Shown one piece after another: positions 38,208-53,937 of a stretch of 64,000 nt of DNA. A program made the translations under genes and the position numbers. The notes under the pieces were generated by a model. The model ran no database searches. It had not been told where the DNA came from and was given only the letters and a program-made list of their open reading frames with translations. Every line of letters begins with the position of its first letter. Positions within the stretch are counted from its first letter, which is position 1. Source of the DNA: Rhizobium sp. BK399 (GTDB taxonomy: Bacteria; Pseudomonadota; Alphaproteobacteria; Rhizobiales; Rhizobiaceae); NCBI RefSeq assembly GCF_014194695.1, contig NZ_JACIAH010000001.1, positions 124,001-188,000 on the forward strand. Reading direction: 5' to 3'.

Positions 38208-41200
38208 TTATTCGGCAGCAGGTGCGCTCTCGCCTGCGAGATCCTGCAGCATCGGGGTTGCGACATCCGCACCCGTGCCCTTGCGGCGCTCTTCGAGGAT
38301 CATCTCGTCGCGCGACGTGGCGATGCGGCGGATCTGGGTCATCGTGCCACCAGTACCCGCCGGGATCAGGCGACCGACGATGACGTTTTCCTTCAGACCC
38401 TGCAAGCCGTCGGTCTTGCCGGCGATCGCAGCTTCCGTGAGAACCTTGGTGGTCTCCTGGAACGACGCAGCCGAGATGAACGACGGTGTCTGCAGCGACG
38501 CCTTGGTGATACCGAGCAGAACCGGATCGCCGTAAGCAGGCTTCTTGCCCTGCTCGATCAGTGCATCGTTGACATCTTCGAGCTCGATACGGTCGACGTT
38601 GTCGCCGACGATATAGGTCGAGTCGCCTGCATCGGTGATTTCCACCTTCTGCAGCATCTGACGAACAATCACTTCGATGTGCTTGTCGTTGATGACAACG
38701 CCCTGCAAGCGATAGACTTCCTGGATTTCGTTGACCAGGTAAGAAGCGAGTGCTTCGACGCCCTTGATCGCCAGGATGTCGTGCGGAGCCGGGTTACCGT
38801 CGAGGATGTAATCACCCTTTTCGATATAGTCGCCTTCCTGAAGGTGGAAGGGCTTGCCCTTCGGGATCAGGTATTCGACAGGCTCGACACCGTCTTCCGC
38901 CGGCTCGATGATAATGCGACGCTTGTTCTTGTAGTCGCGGCCGAGGCGGATCGTACCATCGATCTCAGCGATGATCGCGTGGTCCTTCGGACGACGAGCT
39001 TCGAACAGTTCGGCAACACGCGGCAGACCACCGGTGATGTCCTTGGTCTTGGCGCTTTCCAGCGGCGAACGCGCAAGCACGTCACCCTGGGACACCTTCT
39101 GACCGGGCTCGACCGACAGGATCGCATCGACCGACAGCTGGAAGCGTGCATCTGCACCGCGCGGCAGCTTAACGACGTTGCCGCTTGCATCAAGGATGAC
39201 GATCGCCGGCTTGAGGTCCGAACCGCGCGGGGTCGAACGCCAGTCGATGACCTGACGCTTGGTGATGCCCGTGGATTCGTCGGTCGCTTCGAGAACCGAG
39301 AGACCGTCGACAACGTCTTCGAACTGAACGGTACCGGCCACTTCCGTCATCATCGGACGGGTGTAGGGGTCCCACTCTGCCAGACGCTGACCGCGCTTGA
39401 CCTTGTCGCCTTCGTCGACGTGCAGCTTCGAACCATAAGCAACGCGCTGAGAGGAGCGCTCGACACCACGCTCATCCAGGATCTGGACGGTCATGTTGCG
39501 GCCCATCGCGACCAGGACGTTCTCCGAGTTGCGCAGAACGTTGCGGTTCTTGAGCTGGATCGTACCTTCGTACGAGGCTTCCAGGAACGACTGGTCGACC
39601 ACATTTGCCGTGCCACCAAGGTGGAACGTACGCATGGTGAGCTGCGTGCCTGGCTCGCCGATCGACTGAGCCGCGATAACGCCAACTGCTTCGCCCATGT
39701 TGACGGGCGTACCGCGTGCAAGGTCGCGACCGTAGCAAACCGAGCAAACACCGGTCTGCACTTCGCAGGTCAGGGCCGAACGGATGCGGATCGACTGGAT
39801 ACCAGCCTTTTCGATCTCGATGACATCGGGCTCGAGGATCATCTTGCCGGCGTCGACAAGACGCTCGCCGGTAACCGGATGATCGATATCATCCAGGGCC
39901 GTACGACCGAGGATACGCGCGCCGAGCGAGGCAACGACCTGACCGGCATCGACGATGGCGGTCATCGTGAGGCCCTTGTCGGTACCGCAATCCACGAGGT
40001 TGACGATGCAATCCTGTGCGACGTCGACGAGACGACGGGTCAGGTAACCGGAGTTAGCCGTCTTCAGCGCGGTGTCTGCCAGACCCTTACGGGCACCGTG
40101 CGTCGAGTTGAAGTACTCGTTGACTGTCAGACCTTCCTTGAAGTTCGACGTGATCGGCGTTTCGATAATTTCACCCGACGGCTTGGCCATGAGGCCGCGC
40201 ATGCCGCCCAGCTGACGCATCTGGTTCGGTGAACCACGGGCACCCGAGTGCGACATCATGTAGATGGCGTTCATCGGCTTCTGACGACCGGTGTTCGGAT
40301 CGAACTCGACAGCCTTAATGCGGGCCATCATGTCTTCAGCGACCTTTTCGGTTGCCTTGCCCCAGGCGTCAACGACCTTGTTGTACTTCTCGCCCTGAGT
40401 GATCAGGCCGTCGTTGTACTGCTGCTCGTATTCCTTGACCAGGTTTTCGGTGTCGCCAACGATCTTTGCCTTGGTTTCCGGAATGACCATGTCGTCCTTG
40501 CCGAACGAAATACCGGCGCGGCAGGCATGGCTGAAGCCGAGCTGCATGATGCGGTCGCAGAAAATGACCGTGTCCTTCTGGCCGCAATGGCGGTAGACCG
40601 TGTCGATCATCTTGGAGATGTTCTTCTTGGTCATTTCCTGGTTGCAGACGTCGAAGGTCACCTTGCCGTTCTTCGGCAGGAGCTCGCCGATGAGCAAGCG
40701 GCCCGGCGTCGTTTCGTAAATCTTAGAGTACGGCTTGCCGTCCTCGTCGATCGACTTGAAGCGACCGCGGATCTTGGTGTGCAGCGTAACGGTTTTGGTT
40801 TCTAGCGCATGATGCAGTTCGCCGAGGTCGGAGAAGGCCATGCCTTCGCCCGGCTCGTTCTGATTCATGATCGCGAGGTAGTACAGGCCGAGAACCATGT
40901 CCTGCGACGGAACGATGATCGGTGCACCGTTTGCAGGGTGCAGGATGTTGTTCGTCGACATCATCAGAACGCGGGCTTCAAGCTGGGCTTCGAGCGACAG
41001 TGGCACGTGAACGGCCATCTGGTCACCGTCGAAGTCGGCATTGAAGGCCGTGCAGACGAGCGGATGCAACTGGATCGCCTTGCCTTCGACCAGGATCGGT
41101 TCGAAGGCCTGGATGCCCAGGCGGTGCAACGTCGGTGCGCGGTTCAGGAGAACCGGATGCTCGCGAATGACCTCGTCGAGGATATCCCAAACTTCCGGCT

Positions 41201-42419
41201 TTTCCTTTTCAACCAGCTTCTTGGCCTGCTTGACGGTCGAGGAGTAACCCTTGGCGTCGAGGCGGGCGTAGATGAACGGCTTGAAGAGTTCGAGCGCCAT
41301 CTTCTTCGGAAGACCGCACTGGTGCAGCTTCAGTTCCGGACCTGTCACGATGACCGAACGACCGGAATAGTCGACGCGCTTGCCGAGCAGGTTCTGACGG
41401 AAGCGGCCCTGCTTGCCCTTCAGCATGTCGGACAGCGACTTCAGCGGACGCTTGTTGGCGCCGGTGATGACGCGGCCGCGACGGCCGTTATCGAACAGCG
41501 CATCTACAGATTCCTGCAGCATGCGCTTTTCGTTGCGGATGATGATACCCGGAGCGCGCAGTTCGATCAGGCGCTTCAGACGGTTGTTACGGTTGATGAC
41601 GCGACGATACAGATCGTTGAGGTCCGACGTTGCGAAACGGCCGCCATCGAGCGGAACCAGCGGACGCAGGTCCGGCGGGATGACCGGAACGACCTTCATG
41701 ATCATCCATTCCGGACGGTTGCCGGACTCCATGAAGTTCTCGACGATCTTCAGGCGCTTCATCAGCTTCTTCTGCTTGAGATCCGACGTGGTGTCGGCAA
41801 GCTCGGAGCGCAGATCGCCAGCGATCTTTTCGAGGTTCATCGAGGCCAGCATCTCGTAGATCGCTTCAGCACCGATCATGGCCGTGAATTGGTCTTCGCC
41901 GTATTCGTCGACGGCGAGCATGTACTCTTCTTCCGAGAGGAGCTGGTGCTCCTTGAGAGCAGTCAAGCCCGGCTCGGTGACGATGTAGTTTTCGAAGTAG
42001 AGAACGCGCTCGACATCCTTCAGCGTCATGTCGAGCAGCGTCGAAATACGGCTCGGCAGCGACTTCAGGAACCAGATGTGGGCAACGGGAGCTGCGAGCT
42101 CGATGTGGCCCATGCGCTCACGGCGAACGCGCGACAGCGTGACTTCGACGCCGCACTTTTCGCAGATGATGCCCTTGTACTTCATGCGCTTGTACTTACC
42201 GCACAGGCACTCGTAGTCCTTGATCGGTCCGAAGATACGCGCGCAGAAGAGACCGTCGCGTTCCGGCTTGAACGTACGGTAGTTGATGGTTTCCGGCTTC
42301 TTGATCTCACCGTAAGACCAGGAAAGAATCTTCTCCGGAGAAGCAATCGAAATCCGGATGGAATCGAAGTTCTGTGCAGGCACCTGCGGATTGAAAAGAT
42401 TCATGACCTCTTGGTTCAT
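38208..42419 (-). CDS. rpoC: DNA-directed RNA polymerase subunit beta'
   Basis: A 1403-residue beta' subunit. The N-terminal zinc site [20 protein letters not shown] (about 71-90), the catalytic loop [12 protein letters not shown] (about 460-471, three Asp chelating magnesium) and the second zinc site with [13 protein letters not shown] (about 890-902) are intact. I used the ATG at 42417-42419 ([11 protein letters not shown]), which has GAAGGAG upstream; earlier starts would add 26 unrelated residues. It lies 186 bases after rpoB, with a strong hairpin between them. Confidence 0.99.
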   Translation of the reverse strand: MNQEVMNLFNPQVPAQNFDSIRISIASPEKILSWSYGEIKKPETINYRTFKPERDGLFCARIFGPIKDYECLCGKYKRMKYKGIICEKCGVEVTLSRVRRERMGHIELAAPVAHIWFLKSLPSRISTLLDMTLKDVERVLYFENYIVTEPGLTALKEHQLLSEEEYMLAVDEYGEDQFTAMIGAEAIYEMLASMNLEKIAGDLRSELADTTSDLKQKKLMKRLKIVENFMESGNRPEWMIMKVVPVIPPDLRPLVPLDGGRFATSDLNDLYRRVINRNNRLKRLIELRAPGIIIRNEKRMLQESVDALFDNGRRGRVITGANKRPLKSLSDMLKGKQGRFRQNLLGKRVDYSGRSVIVTGPELKLHQCGLPKKMALELFKPFIYARLDAKGYSSTVKQAKKLVEKEKPEVWDILDEVIREHPVLLNRAPTLHRLGIQAFEPILVEGKAIQLHPLVCTAFNADFDGDQMAVHVPLSLEAQLEARVLMMSTNNILHPANGAPIIVPSQDMVLGLYYLAIMNQNEPGEGMAFSDLGELHHALETKTVTLHTKIRGRFKSIDEDGKPYSKIYETTPGRLLIGELLPKNGKVTFDVCNQEMTKKNISKMIDTVYRHCGQKDTVIFCDRIMQLGFSHACRAGISFGKDDMVIPETKAKIVGDTENLVKEYEQQYNDGLITQGEKYNKVVDAWGKATEKVAEDMMARIKAVEFDPNTGRQKPMNAIYMMSHSGARGSPNQMRQLGGMRGLMAKPSGEIIETPITSNFKEGLTVNEYFNSTHGARKGLADTALKTANSGYLTRRLVDVAQDCIVNLVDCGTDKGLTMTAIVDAGQVVASLGARILGRTALDDIDHPVTGERLVDAGKMILEPDVIEIEKAGIQSIRIRSALTCEVQTGVCSVCYGRDLARGTPVNMGEAVGVIAAQSIGEPGTQLTMRTFHLGGTANVVDQSFLEASYEGTIQLKNRNVLRNSENVLVAMGRNMTVQILDERGVERSSQRVAYGSKLHVDEGDKVKRGQRLAEWDPYTRPMMTEVAGTVQFEDVVDGLSVLEATDESTGITKRQVIDWRSTPRGSDLKPAIVILDASGNVVKLPRGADARFQLSVDAILSVEPGQKVSQGDVLARSPLESAKTKDITGGLPRVAELFEARRPKDHAIIAEIDGTIRLGRDYKNKRRIIIEPAEDGVEPVEYLIPKGKPFHLQEGDYIEKGDYILDGNPAPHDILAIKGVEALASYLVNEIQEVYRLQGVVINDKHIEVIVRQMLQKVEITDAGDSTYIVGDNVDRIELEDVNDALIEQGKKPAYGDPVLLGITKASLQTPSFISAASFQETTKVLTEAAIAGKTDGLQGLKENVIVGRLIPAGTGGTMTQIRRIATSRDEMILEERRKGTGADVATPMLQDLAGESAPAAE

Positions 42420-42568
42420 GCCTGTCTCCTTCATGGGCGAATGCGCCCTTATCTTGCATGGACGGCGGCAAATCCCGGGAGCCGCGCCAACGCTCAAAAC
42501 GACAATAACCGCAGAATGCGGCGAAATCGTCCCTGCCCGGCCGACACATACGGGGCCAGAGCGGGAAC

Positions 42569-42595
42569 GGTGTGCGCTGCATGACAGCGCACACC
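42569..42595 (-). promoter_or_regulatory. Strong hairpin in the rpoB-rpoC spacer
   Basis: GGTGTGCGCTG (42569-42579), loop CATGA, CAGCGCACACC (42585-42595): a perfect 11-bp stem 10 bases after the rpoB stop. There is no T tract on the minus strand, so termination is unlikely; RNA processing or stabilisation is more plausible. Confidence 0.6.
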
Positions 42596-42605
42596 CTATT
42601 GGTGG

Positions 42606-46745
<4,140 letters not shown>

Positions 46746-46904
46746 CGTCGCTCCTTCAAAATTGCATCCGGGCCTGCAACGGACGGGAACCGATGGCCAG
46801 TCGACCCCGTCAATCATGAGTAATTCAATCTCGTCTCACTTCCCAAAATCACGAGGCCGGATTGCCTTCGCGTCTCGGTTCGAGACCATCCTCTTGAAGA
46901 ACCC

Positions 46905-46942
46905 ATTACCCAAAAGCCGTTTTCACGCGGCTTTTGGGTAAT
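46905..46942 (-). promoter_or_regulatory. Long hairpin between rplL and rpoB (possible attenuator or processing site)
   Basis: ATTACCCAAAAGCCG (46905-46919) and CGGCTTTTGGGTAAT (46928-46942) form a perfect 15-bp stem with an eight-base loop. The position equals that of the rplL-rpoB attenuator and RNase III site of Escherichia coli. There is no T tract beyond the stem on the minus strand. Confidence 0.65.
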
Positions 46943-46962
46943 TTGTTCTACAAAACGGCAAA

Positions 46963-46988
46963 TGGGAGGCGGGAAACCCCACCTCCCA
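46963..46988 (-). terminator. Terminator-like hairpin directly after rplL
   Basis: TGGGAGG (46963-46969) pairs with CCTCCCA (46982-46988), with GGG/CCC inside after a one-base mismatch. On the minus strand it is followed by TTTGCCGTTTTG. It lies 15 bases after the rplL stop and may reduce readthrough into rpoBC. Confidence 0.6.
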
Positions 46989-47002
46989 GATGCAGTCGAA
47001 GA

Positions 47003-47383
47003 TTACTTAACGTCGGCCTTAGCGCCAGCGTCTTCAAGCTTCTTCTTGATGTCAGCGGCTTCAGCCTTGGAAACGCCTTCCTTGACAGCCTTCGGAGCGG
47101 CCTCAACGAGGTCCTTAGCTTCCTTCAGGCCGAGACCGGTGATGGCGCGGACTTCCTTGATGACGTTGATCTTGTTAGCGCCGGCGTCAGCCAGGATAAC
47201 GTCAAACTCGGTCTTTTCTTCTTCAGCAGCAGCAGCAGCGCCTGCACCGCCAGCAACGGCAGCAACAGCTACCGGAGCAGCAGCGGAAACGCCCCACTTT
47301 TCTTCGAGAAGCTTGGAAAGCTCTGCTGCTTCCAGAACGGTCAGCGAGGAGAGGTCGTCTACGATCTTTGCGAGATCAGCCAT
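47003..47383 (-). CDS. rplL: 50S ribosomal protein L7/L12
   Basis: A 126-residue stalk protein that recruits elongation factors. The N-terminal dimerisation helices (about 1-35), an alanine-rich hinge ([17 protein letters not shown], about 36-53) and the C-terminal domain with [20 protein letters not shown] are typical. It lies 58 bases after rplJ. Confidence 0.99.
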   Translation of the reverse strand: MADLAKIVDDLSSLTVLEAAELSKLLEEKWGVSAAAPVAVAAVAGGAGAAAAAEEEKTEFDVILADAGANKINVIKEVRAITGLGLKEAKDLVEAAPKAVKEGVSKAEAADIKKKLEDAGAKADVK

Positions 47384-47441
47384 GTTATCAGTTCCTTTTG
47401 TTCGGTTCGAACCGGTTGTTTATAAACAGCAAAAAACCGCC

Positions 47442-47960
47442 TTATGCGGCTTCGTCCTTCTTGGCGTAAGCCGAAAACACGCGAGCAAGCTGGCTTGCCG
47501 GTGCTGCAACAACGCCTGCGATGCGGGTAGCCGGTGTCTGGATCATGCCCAGCAGCTTCGCGCGCAGTTCGTCCAACGAAGGCAGGGTCGCAAGCGACTT
47601 GACTGCGTCAGCGTTGAGCGTCGTTGTTCCCATGGCGCCGCCCAAAACAACGATCTTATCGTTGGTCTTGGCGAAATCCACGACGACTTTCGGAGCGGTG
47701 ATCGGGTCATTGCTGTATGCAATGAGCGTCTGACCGGTGAAGAGACCAGAGATCCCTTCCGCTTCCGTACCCTGAAGGGCGATTTTGGCCAGGCGGTTCT
47801 TCGCGACTTTGACGGTACCGCCAGCTGCGCGCATCTTGGAACGGAAGTCGTTCATCTGCGCGACTGTAGCACCAGCATAGTGGGCCACGACAACCGAGCC
47901 CGAAGCCTTGAAGACTTCGTTCAGTTCCGTGACGAATTCGCGTTTTTCCGCTCTTTCCAC
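47442..47960 (-). CDS. rplJ: 50S ribosomal protein L10
   Basis: A 172-residue base of the ribosomal stalk. It begins [18 protein letters not shown] (codon at 47958-47960 read as start), with [19 protein letters not shown] and [13 protein letters not shown]. In Escherichia coli the L10-L12 complex represses its own leader; the 329-base gap upstream here is rich in hairpins. Confidence 0.98.
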   Translation of the reverse strand: MERAEKREFVTELNEVFKASGSVVVAHYAGATVAQMNDFRSKMRAAGGTVKVAKNRLAKIALQGTEAEGISGLFTGQTLIAYSNDPITAPKVVVDFAKTNDKIVVLGGAMGTTTLNADAVKSLATLPSLDELRAKLLGMIQTPATRIAGVVAAPASQLARVFSAYAKKDEAA

Positions 47961-48289
47961 TGCCTATCTCCAGTTGGCAGGACCTTTTCACGGGCCCTAC
48001 CGGGTTGCCTTTTGCCTCCTGGGATCAGAAGCGATCCCAAGCGACGCTTGAGGATCCTGTCCCCTCGCGCTTCGCGCCAAAGAAAGGCCGAAGGCACAAG
48101 GCATCCAAGGCTCGAACCAAATTCCTAGAAGCAAAACTTCATGCAATTCGGGTCTTACCCGTCTCATGCAGGCCAAGTGATTAAGGGAAAACCACCTGCA
48201 ATCTCGGACAGGATTCCGGATTTCTCCGGAATATTCCGGCCCCTTGCGAGGCCGGAATTCTTGAACCGGGCCGAAGCCCGGCGAATTTA
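47961..48289 (-). promoter_or_regulatory. rplJ leader and rplA-rplJ spacer with several hairpins
   Basis: A 329-base region without a gene. In transcript order on the minus strand: CCGGGC/GCCCGG with a four-base loop (48281-48266) just after rplA; a 9-bp stem ATTCCGGCC/GGCCGGAAT (48258-48233); and TGGGATC/GATCCCA with a six-base loop (48039-48020), followed by AGGAGG about 60 bases before rplJ. The layout fits a terminator after rplA and an L10-responsive leader, by analogy with other bacteria. Confidence 0.5.
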
Positions 48290-48988
48290 TTAAGCGGCCG
48301 GGGCCGTAACGGACGATGGGTCGATCTTGACGCCCGGGCCCATGGTCGAAGAAATCGCTACGCGCTTGACGTAGTTGCCCTTGGCGCCAGTCGGCTTTGC
48401 CTTGATGACGGCGTCAGCGAAGGCGCGGATGTTTTCTTCCAGAGCCTTTGCATCGAAGGATGCCTTGCCGATACCAGCGTGGACGATACCAGCCTTTTCG
48501 ACGCGGAACTCGACAGCGCCGCCCTTGGAAGCCTTAACGGCACCAGCAACGTCCATCGTAACCGTACCAACCTTCGGGTTCGGCATCATGCCACGCGGGC
48601 CGAGAACCTTACCGAGGCGGCCGACGAGCGGCATCATGTCCGGGGTCGCGATGCAACGATCGAAATCGATCTTGCCGCCCTGGACGATTTCGACGAGCTC
48701 TTCAGCGCCGACGATATCTGCGCCAGCTGCCTTGGCTTCATCAGCCTTGGCGCCACGAGCGAAGACAGCGACGCGAACGTCACGGCCGGTGCCGTTCGGC
48801 AGGTTGACAACGCCGCGGACCATCTGGTCTGCGTGACGCGGGTCAACGCCGAGGTTCATGGCGACTTCGATGGTTTCATCGAACTTCGCGACAGCACGTT
48901 CCTTGACCATGCCGATAGCAAGGTTCAGAGCGTAGAGCTTTGTGGGATCAACACCTTCGTTGATCTTCTTGGTGCGCTTGCCAGCCAT
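48290..48988 (-). CDS. rplA: 50S ribosomal protein L1
   Basis: A 232-residue L1, the protein of the mobile stalk near the E site. Motifs [14 protein letters not shown] and [20 protein letters not shown] (about 116-135) are intact. It lies four bases after rplK; in Escherichia coli L1 represses rplKA, and the same may hold here. Confidence 0.98.
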   Translation of the reverse strand: MAGKRTKKINEGVDPTKLYALNLAIGMVKERAVAKFDETIEVAMNLGVDPRHADQMVRGVVNLPNGTGRDVRVAVFARGAKADEAKAAGADIVGAEELVEIVQGGKIDFDRCIATPDMMPLVGRLGKVLGPRGMMPNPKVGTVTMDVAGAVKASKGGAVEFRVEKAGIVHAGIGKASFDAKALEENIRAFADAVIKAKPTGAKGNYVKRVAISSTMGPGVKIDPSSVTAPAA

Positions 48989-48992
48989 GGTC

Positions 48993-49424
48993 TTATCCTA
49001 CCACTTCCAGGCCCATGGCGCGGGCAGAGCCCTCGATCATCGCCATTGCACCTTCGATATCCGCTGCGTTCAGATCCTTCATCTTGGCTTCTGCGATCGT
49101 CTTGATCTGAGCCTTGGTGAGCTTGCCGACGGTAGCGCCCTTGCCAGGCGTCTTCGAACCAGACGTGATCTTCGCTTCCTTCTTCAGCCAGTAGCTGACC
49201 GGAGGCTGCTTCATCGCGAAGGTGAAGGACTTGTCCTGGTAATAGGTGATGACGACCGGGATCGGCATACCCTTTTCCATTTCCTGCGTAGCGGCGTTGA
49301 ACGCCTTGCAGAATTCCATGATGTTAATGCCACGCTGACCAAGCGCCGGGCCGATCGGCGGGGACGGGTTTGCCGATCCTGCCTTGACCTGAAGCTTGAG
49401 CTGGCCTGCAACTTTCTTAGCCAT
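48993..49424 (-). CDS. rplK: 50S ribosomal protein L11
   Basis: A 143-residue L11 of the GTPase-associated centre. The proline-rich linker [20 protein letters not shown] (about 17-36) and the C-terminal rRNA-binding domain with [20 protein letters not shown] are intact. It lies 169 bases after nusG. Confidence 0.98.
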   Translation of the reverse strand: MAKKVAGQLKLQVKAGSANPSPPIGPALGQRGINIMEFCKAFNAATQEMEKGMPIPVVITYYQDKSFTFAMKQPPVSYWLKKEAKITSGSKTPGKGATVGKLTKAQIKTIAEAKMKDLNAADIEGAMAMIEGSARAMGLEVVG

Positions 49425-49566
49425 ATCTCTCTGCCTTTCATTGGTGACCGGTTGCCCGGCCAGTGATGCCGGATTTCTCCGGCGGCTGCGGTTGCGTGGT
49501 GCGGATCACAGGCCCGGCTAAGACCCCTCACCTTCCACGCGGTTTGCGGCTTCCGCCGCAAGGAAA

Positions 49567-49584
49567 TAAGTCACTAGTGACTTA
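49567..49584. promoter_or_regulatory. 18-bp perfect palindrome downstream of nusG
   Basis: TAAGTCACTAGTGACTTA lies 9 bases after the nusG stop. On the minus strand it is followed by TTTCCTT, so as RNA it could form a 7-bp stem with a CTAG loop and act as a weak terminator; as DNA it could be an operator. A GC-rich stem TTGCGGC/GCCGCAA (49544-49561) follows in the spacer before rplK. Confidence 0.5.
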
Positions 49585-49593
49585 CTTCCGAGC

Positions 49594-50124
49594 TCAGACC
49601 TTCTCGACCTGAGCGTATTCCAGTTCGACCGGCGTAGCGCGGCCGAAGATAGACACTTCAACCTTCAGGCGCGAACGCTCTTCGTCCACATCCTGAACCG
49701 TGCCATTGAACGAAGCGAACGGGCCATCGGAAACGCGAACCTGCTCGCCGATCTCGAAGGTAACGGATGCCTTCGGCCGCTCGACGCCTTCCTGAACCTG
49801 ACCGAGAATGCGCTCGGCCTCATGATCCGGAATCGGAACGGGCTTGTTATCGGAGCCCAGGAAACCAGTGACCTTCGGCGTGTTCTTGATCAGGTGATAG
49901 GCTTCATCCGTGAGATTGGCACGAACAAGAACGTAACCCGGGAAGAACTTGCGTTCGGAATCGACCTTGCGACCGCGACGCACTTCAACCACCTTCTCAG
50001 TCGGGACGAGAATCCGTTCGAACAAATGCTCGAGGCCCTTCTGGCGAGCCTTATTCTCGATGTCTTCCGCGACCTTCTTCTCAAAATTCGAATACGCGTG
50101 GACGATGTACCAACGTGCCGCCAT
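49594..50124 (-). CDS. nusG: Transcription termination/antitermination protein NusG
   Basis: A 176-residue NusG that binds RNA polymerase and links it to Rho or S10. The NGN domain begins RWYIVHAYSNFEKKV and contains FFPGYVLVRANLTDEAY; the KOW domain has VRVSDGPFASFNGTVQDVDEE. The start is the ATG at 50122-50124. It lies 17 bases after secE, the universal secE-nusG pair. Confidence 0.98.
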   Translation of the reverse strand: MAARWYIVHAYSNFEKKVAEDIENKARQKGLEHLFERILVPTEKVVEVRRGRKVDSERKFFPGYVLVRANLTDEAYHLIKNTPKVTGFLGSDNKPVPIPDHEAERILGQVQEGVERPKASVTFEIGEQVRVSDGPFASFNGTVQDVDEERSRLKVEVSIFGRATPVELEYAQVEKV

Positions 50125-50141
50125 GTTACTACTCCACCCGA

Positions 50142-50342
50142 TCAATTGCCGACGTTAAGCACGAAGCTCAACAGCCAGCCAATCAGCTGGTCAGCGGCAA
50201 AAAAGAACAGCGCGGCAAAGATCACCATTACAAGCACCATGACCGTCGAGATCATCGTCTCGCGGCGCGACGGCCAGGTAACTTTCGACGTCTCGGAGCG
50301 AACCTGCTGTAGAAACGCAAACGGATTAGATTTGGATGCCAT
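50142..50342 (-). CDS. secE: Preprotein translocase subunit SecE
   Basis: A 66-residue SecE with the short one-helix form: amphipathic segment FLQQVRSETSKVTWPSRRE (about 9-27) and a single transmembrane helix (about 29-50). The start is the ATG at 50340-50342. It clamps the two halves of SecY. It follows tRNA-Trp, with which it may share a transcript. Confidence 0.97.
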   Translation of the reverse strand: MASKSNPFAFLQQVRSETSKVTWPSRRETMISTVMVLVMVIFAALFFFAADQLIGWLLSFVLNVGN

Positions 50343-50531
50343 CGACTGCCCACGCAATTACGGCGCGTAAAGCTGAACATATCAGCCCCACGCACCGCGT
50401 GTCTGTTGAACCCTACATAAACATCGATTCCCAATTGCACAAGAGGGAAACCGAAGTTTAGCGAACTTAGCCATACGTCGCCTTTCCGTCCGAGCGGCTG
50501 CGCAATATCCGCGCTACTCGTTCAAGAAAGA

Positions 50532-50607
<76 letters not shown>

Positions 50608-50747
50608 TTACGCTTTACATTCAGCTTCTTGGCCGACCGGCCGCGAAGCACAATTGCAAGCATGGCGCTCCCTTTAAGGCGAGAGCGCAGGATTGGCAAG
50701 TGCGTTTTTCGATTTTTCCAATCCTGCATCACCGGCAAGGCTTCCGA

Positions 50748-51641
50748 TCAGGCCTTCACGTATTTGCGCCAGTCGTGCTCTTCCTTGAAGCCAAGTACTT
50801 CGCGGATCTTTCGGTTGGAGAGCAGGCCTTCATATTCGCCGATCTCCCGCGTGAACGGCACATCAGGATAGAATCGCCTGGCGAGTTCCTTCGACGGGGT
50901 ATTGGCCGAAACGGTGTCGTTCGCCGCGTTGAACACCTGATAGCCGAGCCCGTCCTTCTCGATGCAGAGATGGCAAATCTGCCCCAGATCGCGGGCATCG
51001 ATATAGCTCCAGGCGATTCGCTTGCGCATCTCCGGATTGGCAAAGTAGGTCGGAAACCGTTCGTACTCGTGTGGCTCGATAACGTTGCCAATGCGCAAGG
51101 CGTAAATGTCGAAGCCAGAGCGCTCCGCAAAGGCACGGGCCGTCTTCTCATTCACCACTTTGGAGAGGCCGTAGGAATCCATCGGGTTGACGTCGTAGTC
51201 CTCCTCCAATGGAAACTGGTGGAAGTCACGATGACCTTCGGCAAAACAGACGCCGTAGGTCGTCTCGCTGGAAGCGACGATGATCTTCCGGACGCCGAGC
51301 TTCACCGCCGCCTCGATGACATTATAGGTGCCCATCGTGTTGATGCGGAAGGTCTCGTTGTCGGGCTTGATGAGGATGCGCGGGATCGCCGCGAAATGCA
51401 CGACGGCATCAAATGGCTGGACGCCCCTGCCCGCATCGAGATCAGGAAAGTCCCGATGCATAGAAAGCGCATTGAAGACCTGGCCGCTGTCGGTGATGTC
51501 GGCGATCAGATTGGTCACGCCGGGGCTATCAAGCGGCACCAGGTCGACGTTGTGAACCTCATAACCTGCGTTGACCAACCACGGCACTGCATGACGCCCT
51601 GCCTTGCCCGAACCGCCAGTGAAGAGAATGCGCTTTTTCAT
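50748..51641 (-). CDS. NAD(P)-dependent extended SDR (epimerase/dehydratase family)
   Basis: A 297-residue Rossmann-fold protein. The cofactor loop GGSGKAGRH (about 8-16), ASSET and YGLSK (the catalytic Tyr and Lys, about 159-163) place it with the extended SDRs that act on nucleotide sugars or sugar acids. Of two adjacent ATGs I chose the second (51639-51641) because GGAGG is five bases away from it and only two from the first. It sits with a glycosyltransferase between tRNA-Trp and the second tuf gene, so a glycan role is possible, but the substrate is unknown. Confidence 0.85.
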   Translation of the reverse strand: MKKRILFTGGSGKAGRHAVPWLVNAGYEVHNVDLVPLDSPGVTNLIADITDSGQVFNALSMHRDFPDLDAGRGVQPFDAVVHFAAIPRILIKPDNETFRINTMGTYNVIEAAVKLGVRKIIVASSETTYGVCFAEGHRDFHQFPLEEDYDVNPMDSYGLSKVVNEKTARAFAERSGFDIYALRIGNVIEPHEYERFPTYFANPEMRKRIAWSYIDARDLGQICHLCIEKDGLGYQVFNAANDTVSANTPSKELARRFYPDVPFTREIGEYEGLLSNRKIREVLGFKEEHDWRKYVKA

Positions 51642-51747
51642 CATGTCCTCCCATACGAAATCGGAAGGATAGATAAAGCCTTTGCAATCAAGCGCAAGGC
51701 CATCGCTGGTGTCGCGTTCTCACACAGGTTCAAGTCGATATTGCAGC

Positions 51748-52581
51748 CTAGCTTCGAAGCGCCTTGTTCAGACGATCCCATTTTCTCTTGACCGAATGGG
51801 CGATGCGGTTGAGGCGTCGATCCATTCTGGTCCGCAGCCGAGCATTGGCCCAAGGTGTCTTGGAGCGATATTCCAGGAACGTTGCCTTCTCAGGATGAAT
51901 GCAATAGGTCGTGTTCGGTTTCGCGTGGGTGAAGTGAATGATGCGGACATCACTCGGAATACTCTTGGCGTGCTGATGATTCCACTTCGGCTCCAAGGCA
52001 ATGGTTTGGCCCTCAGCCAGAAGATTGAGCACGTCTTGGTCCGGAAAGCCGAAAGTACCGCCGCGAAGGAGTTCGACGGCCCGCCTTGTAAGGTTTTGCT
52101 TCTGCCATTCACCGACGTTCAGCAGAACCACGCCGGAATTAAGATAGAAGGCAGTTTCCGGGCGACCGAGTTGCCGATTGTGCCGGGATGGCCCACCGAG
52201 AGCCGCAGCGACCGCACTCGACATATCCATATCCTGCAGCGGTCGCAGGCTACCCTTAATCATAGTGTCAGCGTCGAGATAGAGAAGATTGCCCCGATCC
52301 GATGGCAGCAGCGCCGGCAGGAAGAGGCGCGCATAGACGACCCTGCTCCAATTCGACGTTGTCTTTAGCCCATCGATATGCTGAACAGTGCTGTCGTCTA
52401 GATCGTAGAAATTGATCTGACGCGAGGCGCACGCCTGGATCTTGTTCTTGTCGGATTGCCTCAGGCCATCCCCGATGACCCATAGCTCTGCATCTGGAAC
52501 GTCACCATTTACCTCCAGGGAATAAAGCATCACGCCAGCCAACTCGGCGAAGCGGCGATCAATAGCGCATGCAATAATCAC
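51748..52581 (-). CDS. Family 8 glycosyltransferase
   Basis: A 277-residue retaining GT8 enzyme (galactosyl/glucosyltransferase type). It begins with a GTG at 52579-52581 and IIACAIDRRF, has the DXD metal motif in LLYLDADTMIKG (about 98-109), the YLNSGVVLLNVGEW motif (about 146-159), PDQDVLN and the C-terminal IIHFTHAKPN. The C-terminus is very basic (MDRRLNRIAHSVKRKWDRL), which could bind membrane. Such enzymes decorate lipopolysaccharide or exopolysaccharide. It may be cotranscribed with the SDR gene 106 bases downstream. Confidence 0.88.
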   Translation of the reverse strand: MIIACAIDRRFAELAGVMLYSLEVNGDVPDAELWVIGDGLRQSDKNKIQACASRQINFYDLDDSTVQHIDGLKTTSNWSRVVYARLFLPALLPSDRGNLLYLDADTMIKGSLRPLQDMDMSSAVAAALGGPSRHNRQLGRPETAFYLNSGVVLLNVGEWQKQNLTRRAVELLRGGTFGFPDQDVLNLLAEGQTIALEPKWNHQHAKSIPSDVRIIHFTHAKPNTTYCIHPEKATFLEYRSKTPWANARLRTRMDRRLNRIAHSVKRKWDRLNKALRS

Positions 52582-52673
52582 TTACCTGAATACCCCAAGT
52601 CAGCGCACGGCGCGGCCCTAAGCAGCCAGCCATGCCTTCCATCACTTAGTTTGAGCCGTCCCACAAACGCAAG

Positions 52674-52706
52674 GGGGCTGGAACATCATGACAATGTCCC
52701 AGCCCC
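52674..52706 (-). terminator. Terminator-like hairpin after the second tuf gene
   Basis: GGGGCTGG plus ACAT (52674-52686) pairs with ATGT plus CCAGCCCC (52694-52706, one base bulged), giving a long GC-rich stem 55 bases after the tuf stop. On the minus strand it is followed by CTTGCGTTTG. It would separate tuf from the glycosyltransferase gene. Confidence 0.65.
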
Positions 52707-52761
52707 AACGCATAGGCCCCGCTGCTTCCGGCGGAGCTTCTAGATCCGGATAATCCGAAGC

Positions 52762-53937
<1,176 letters not shown>

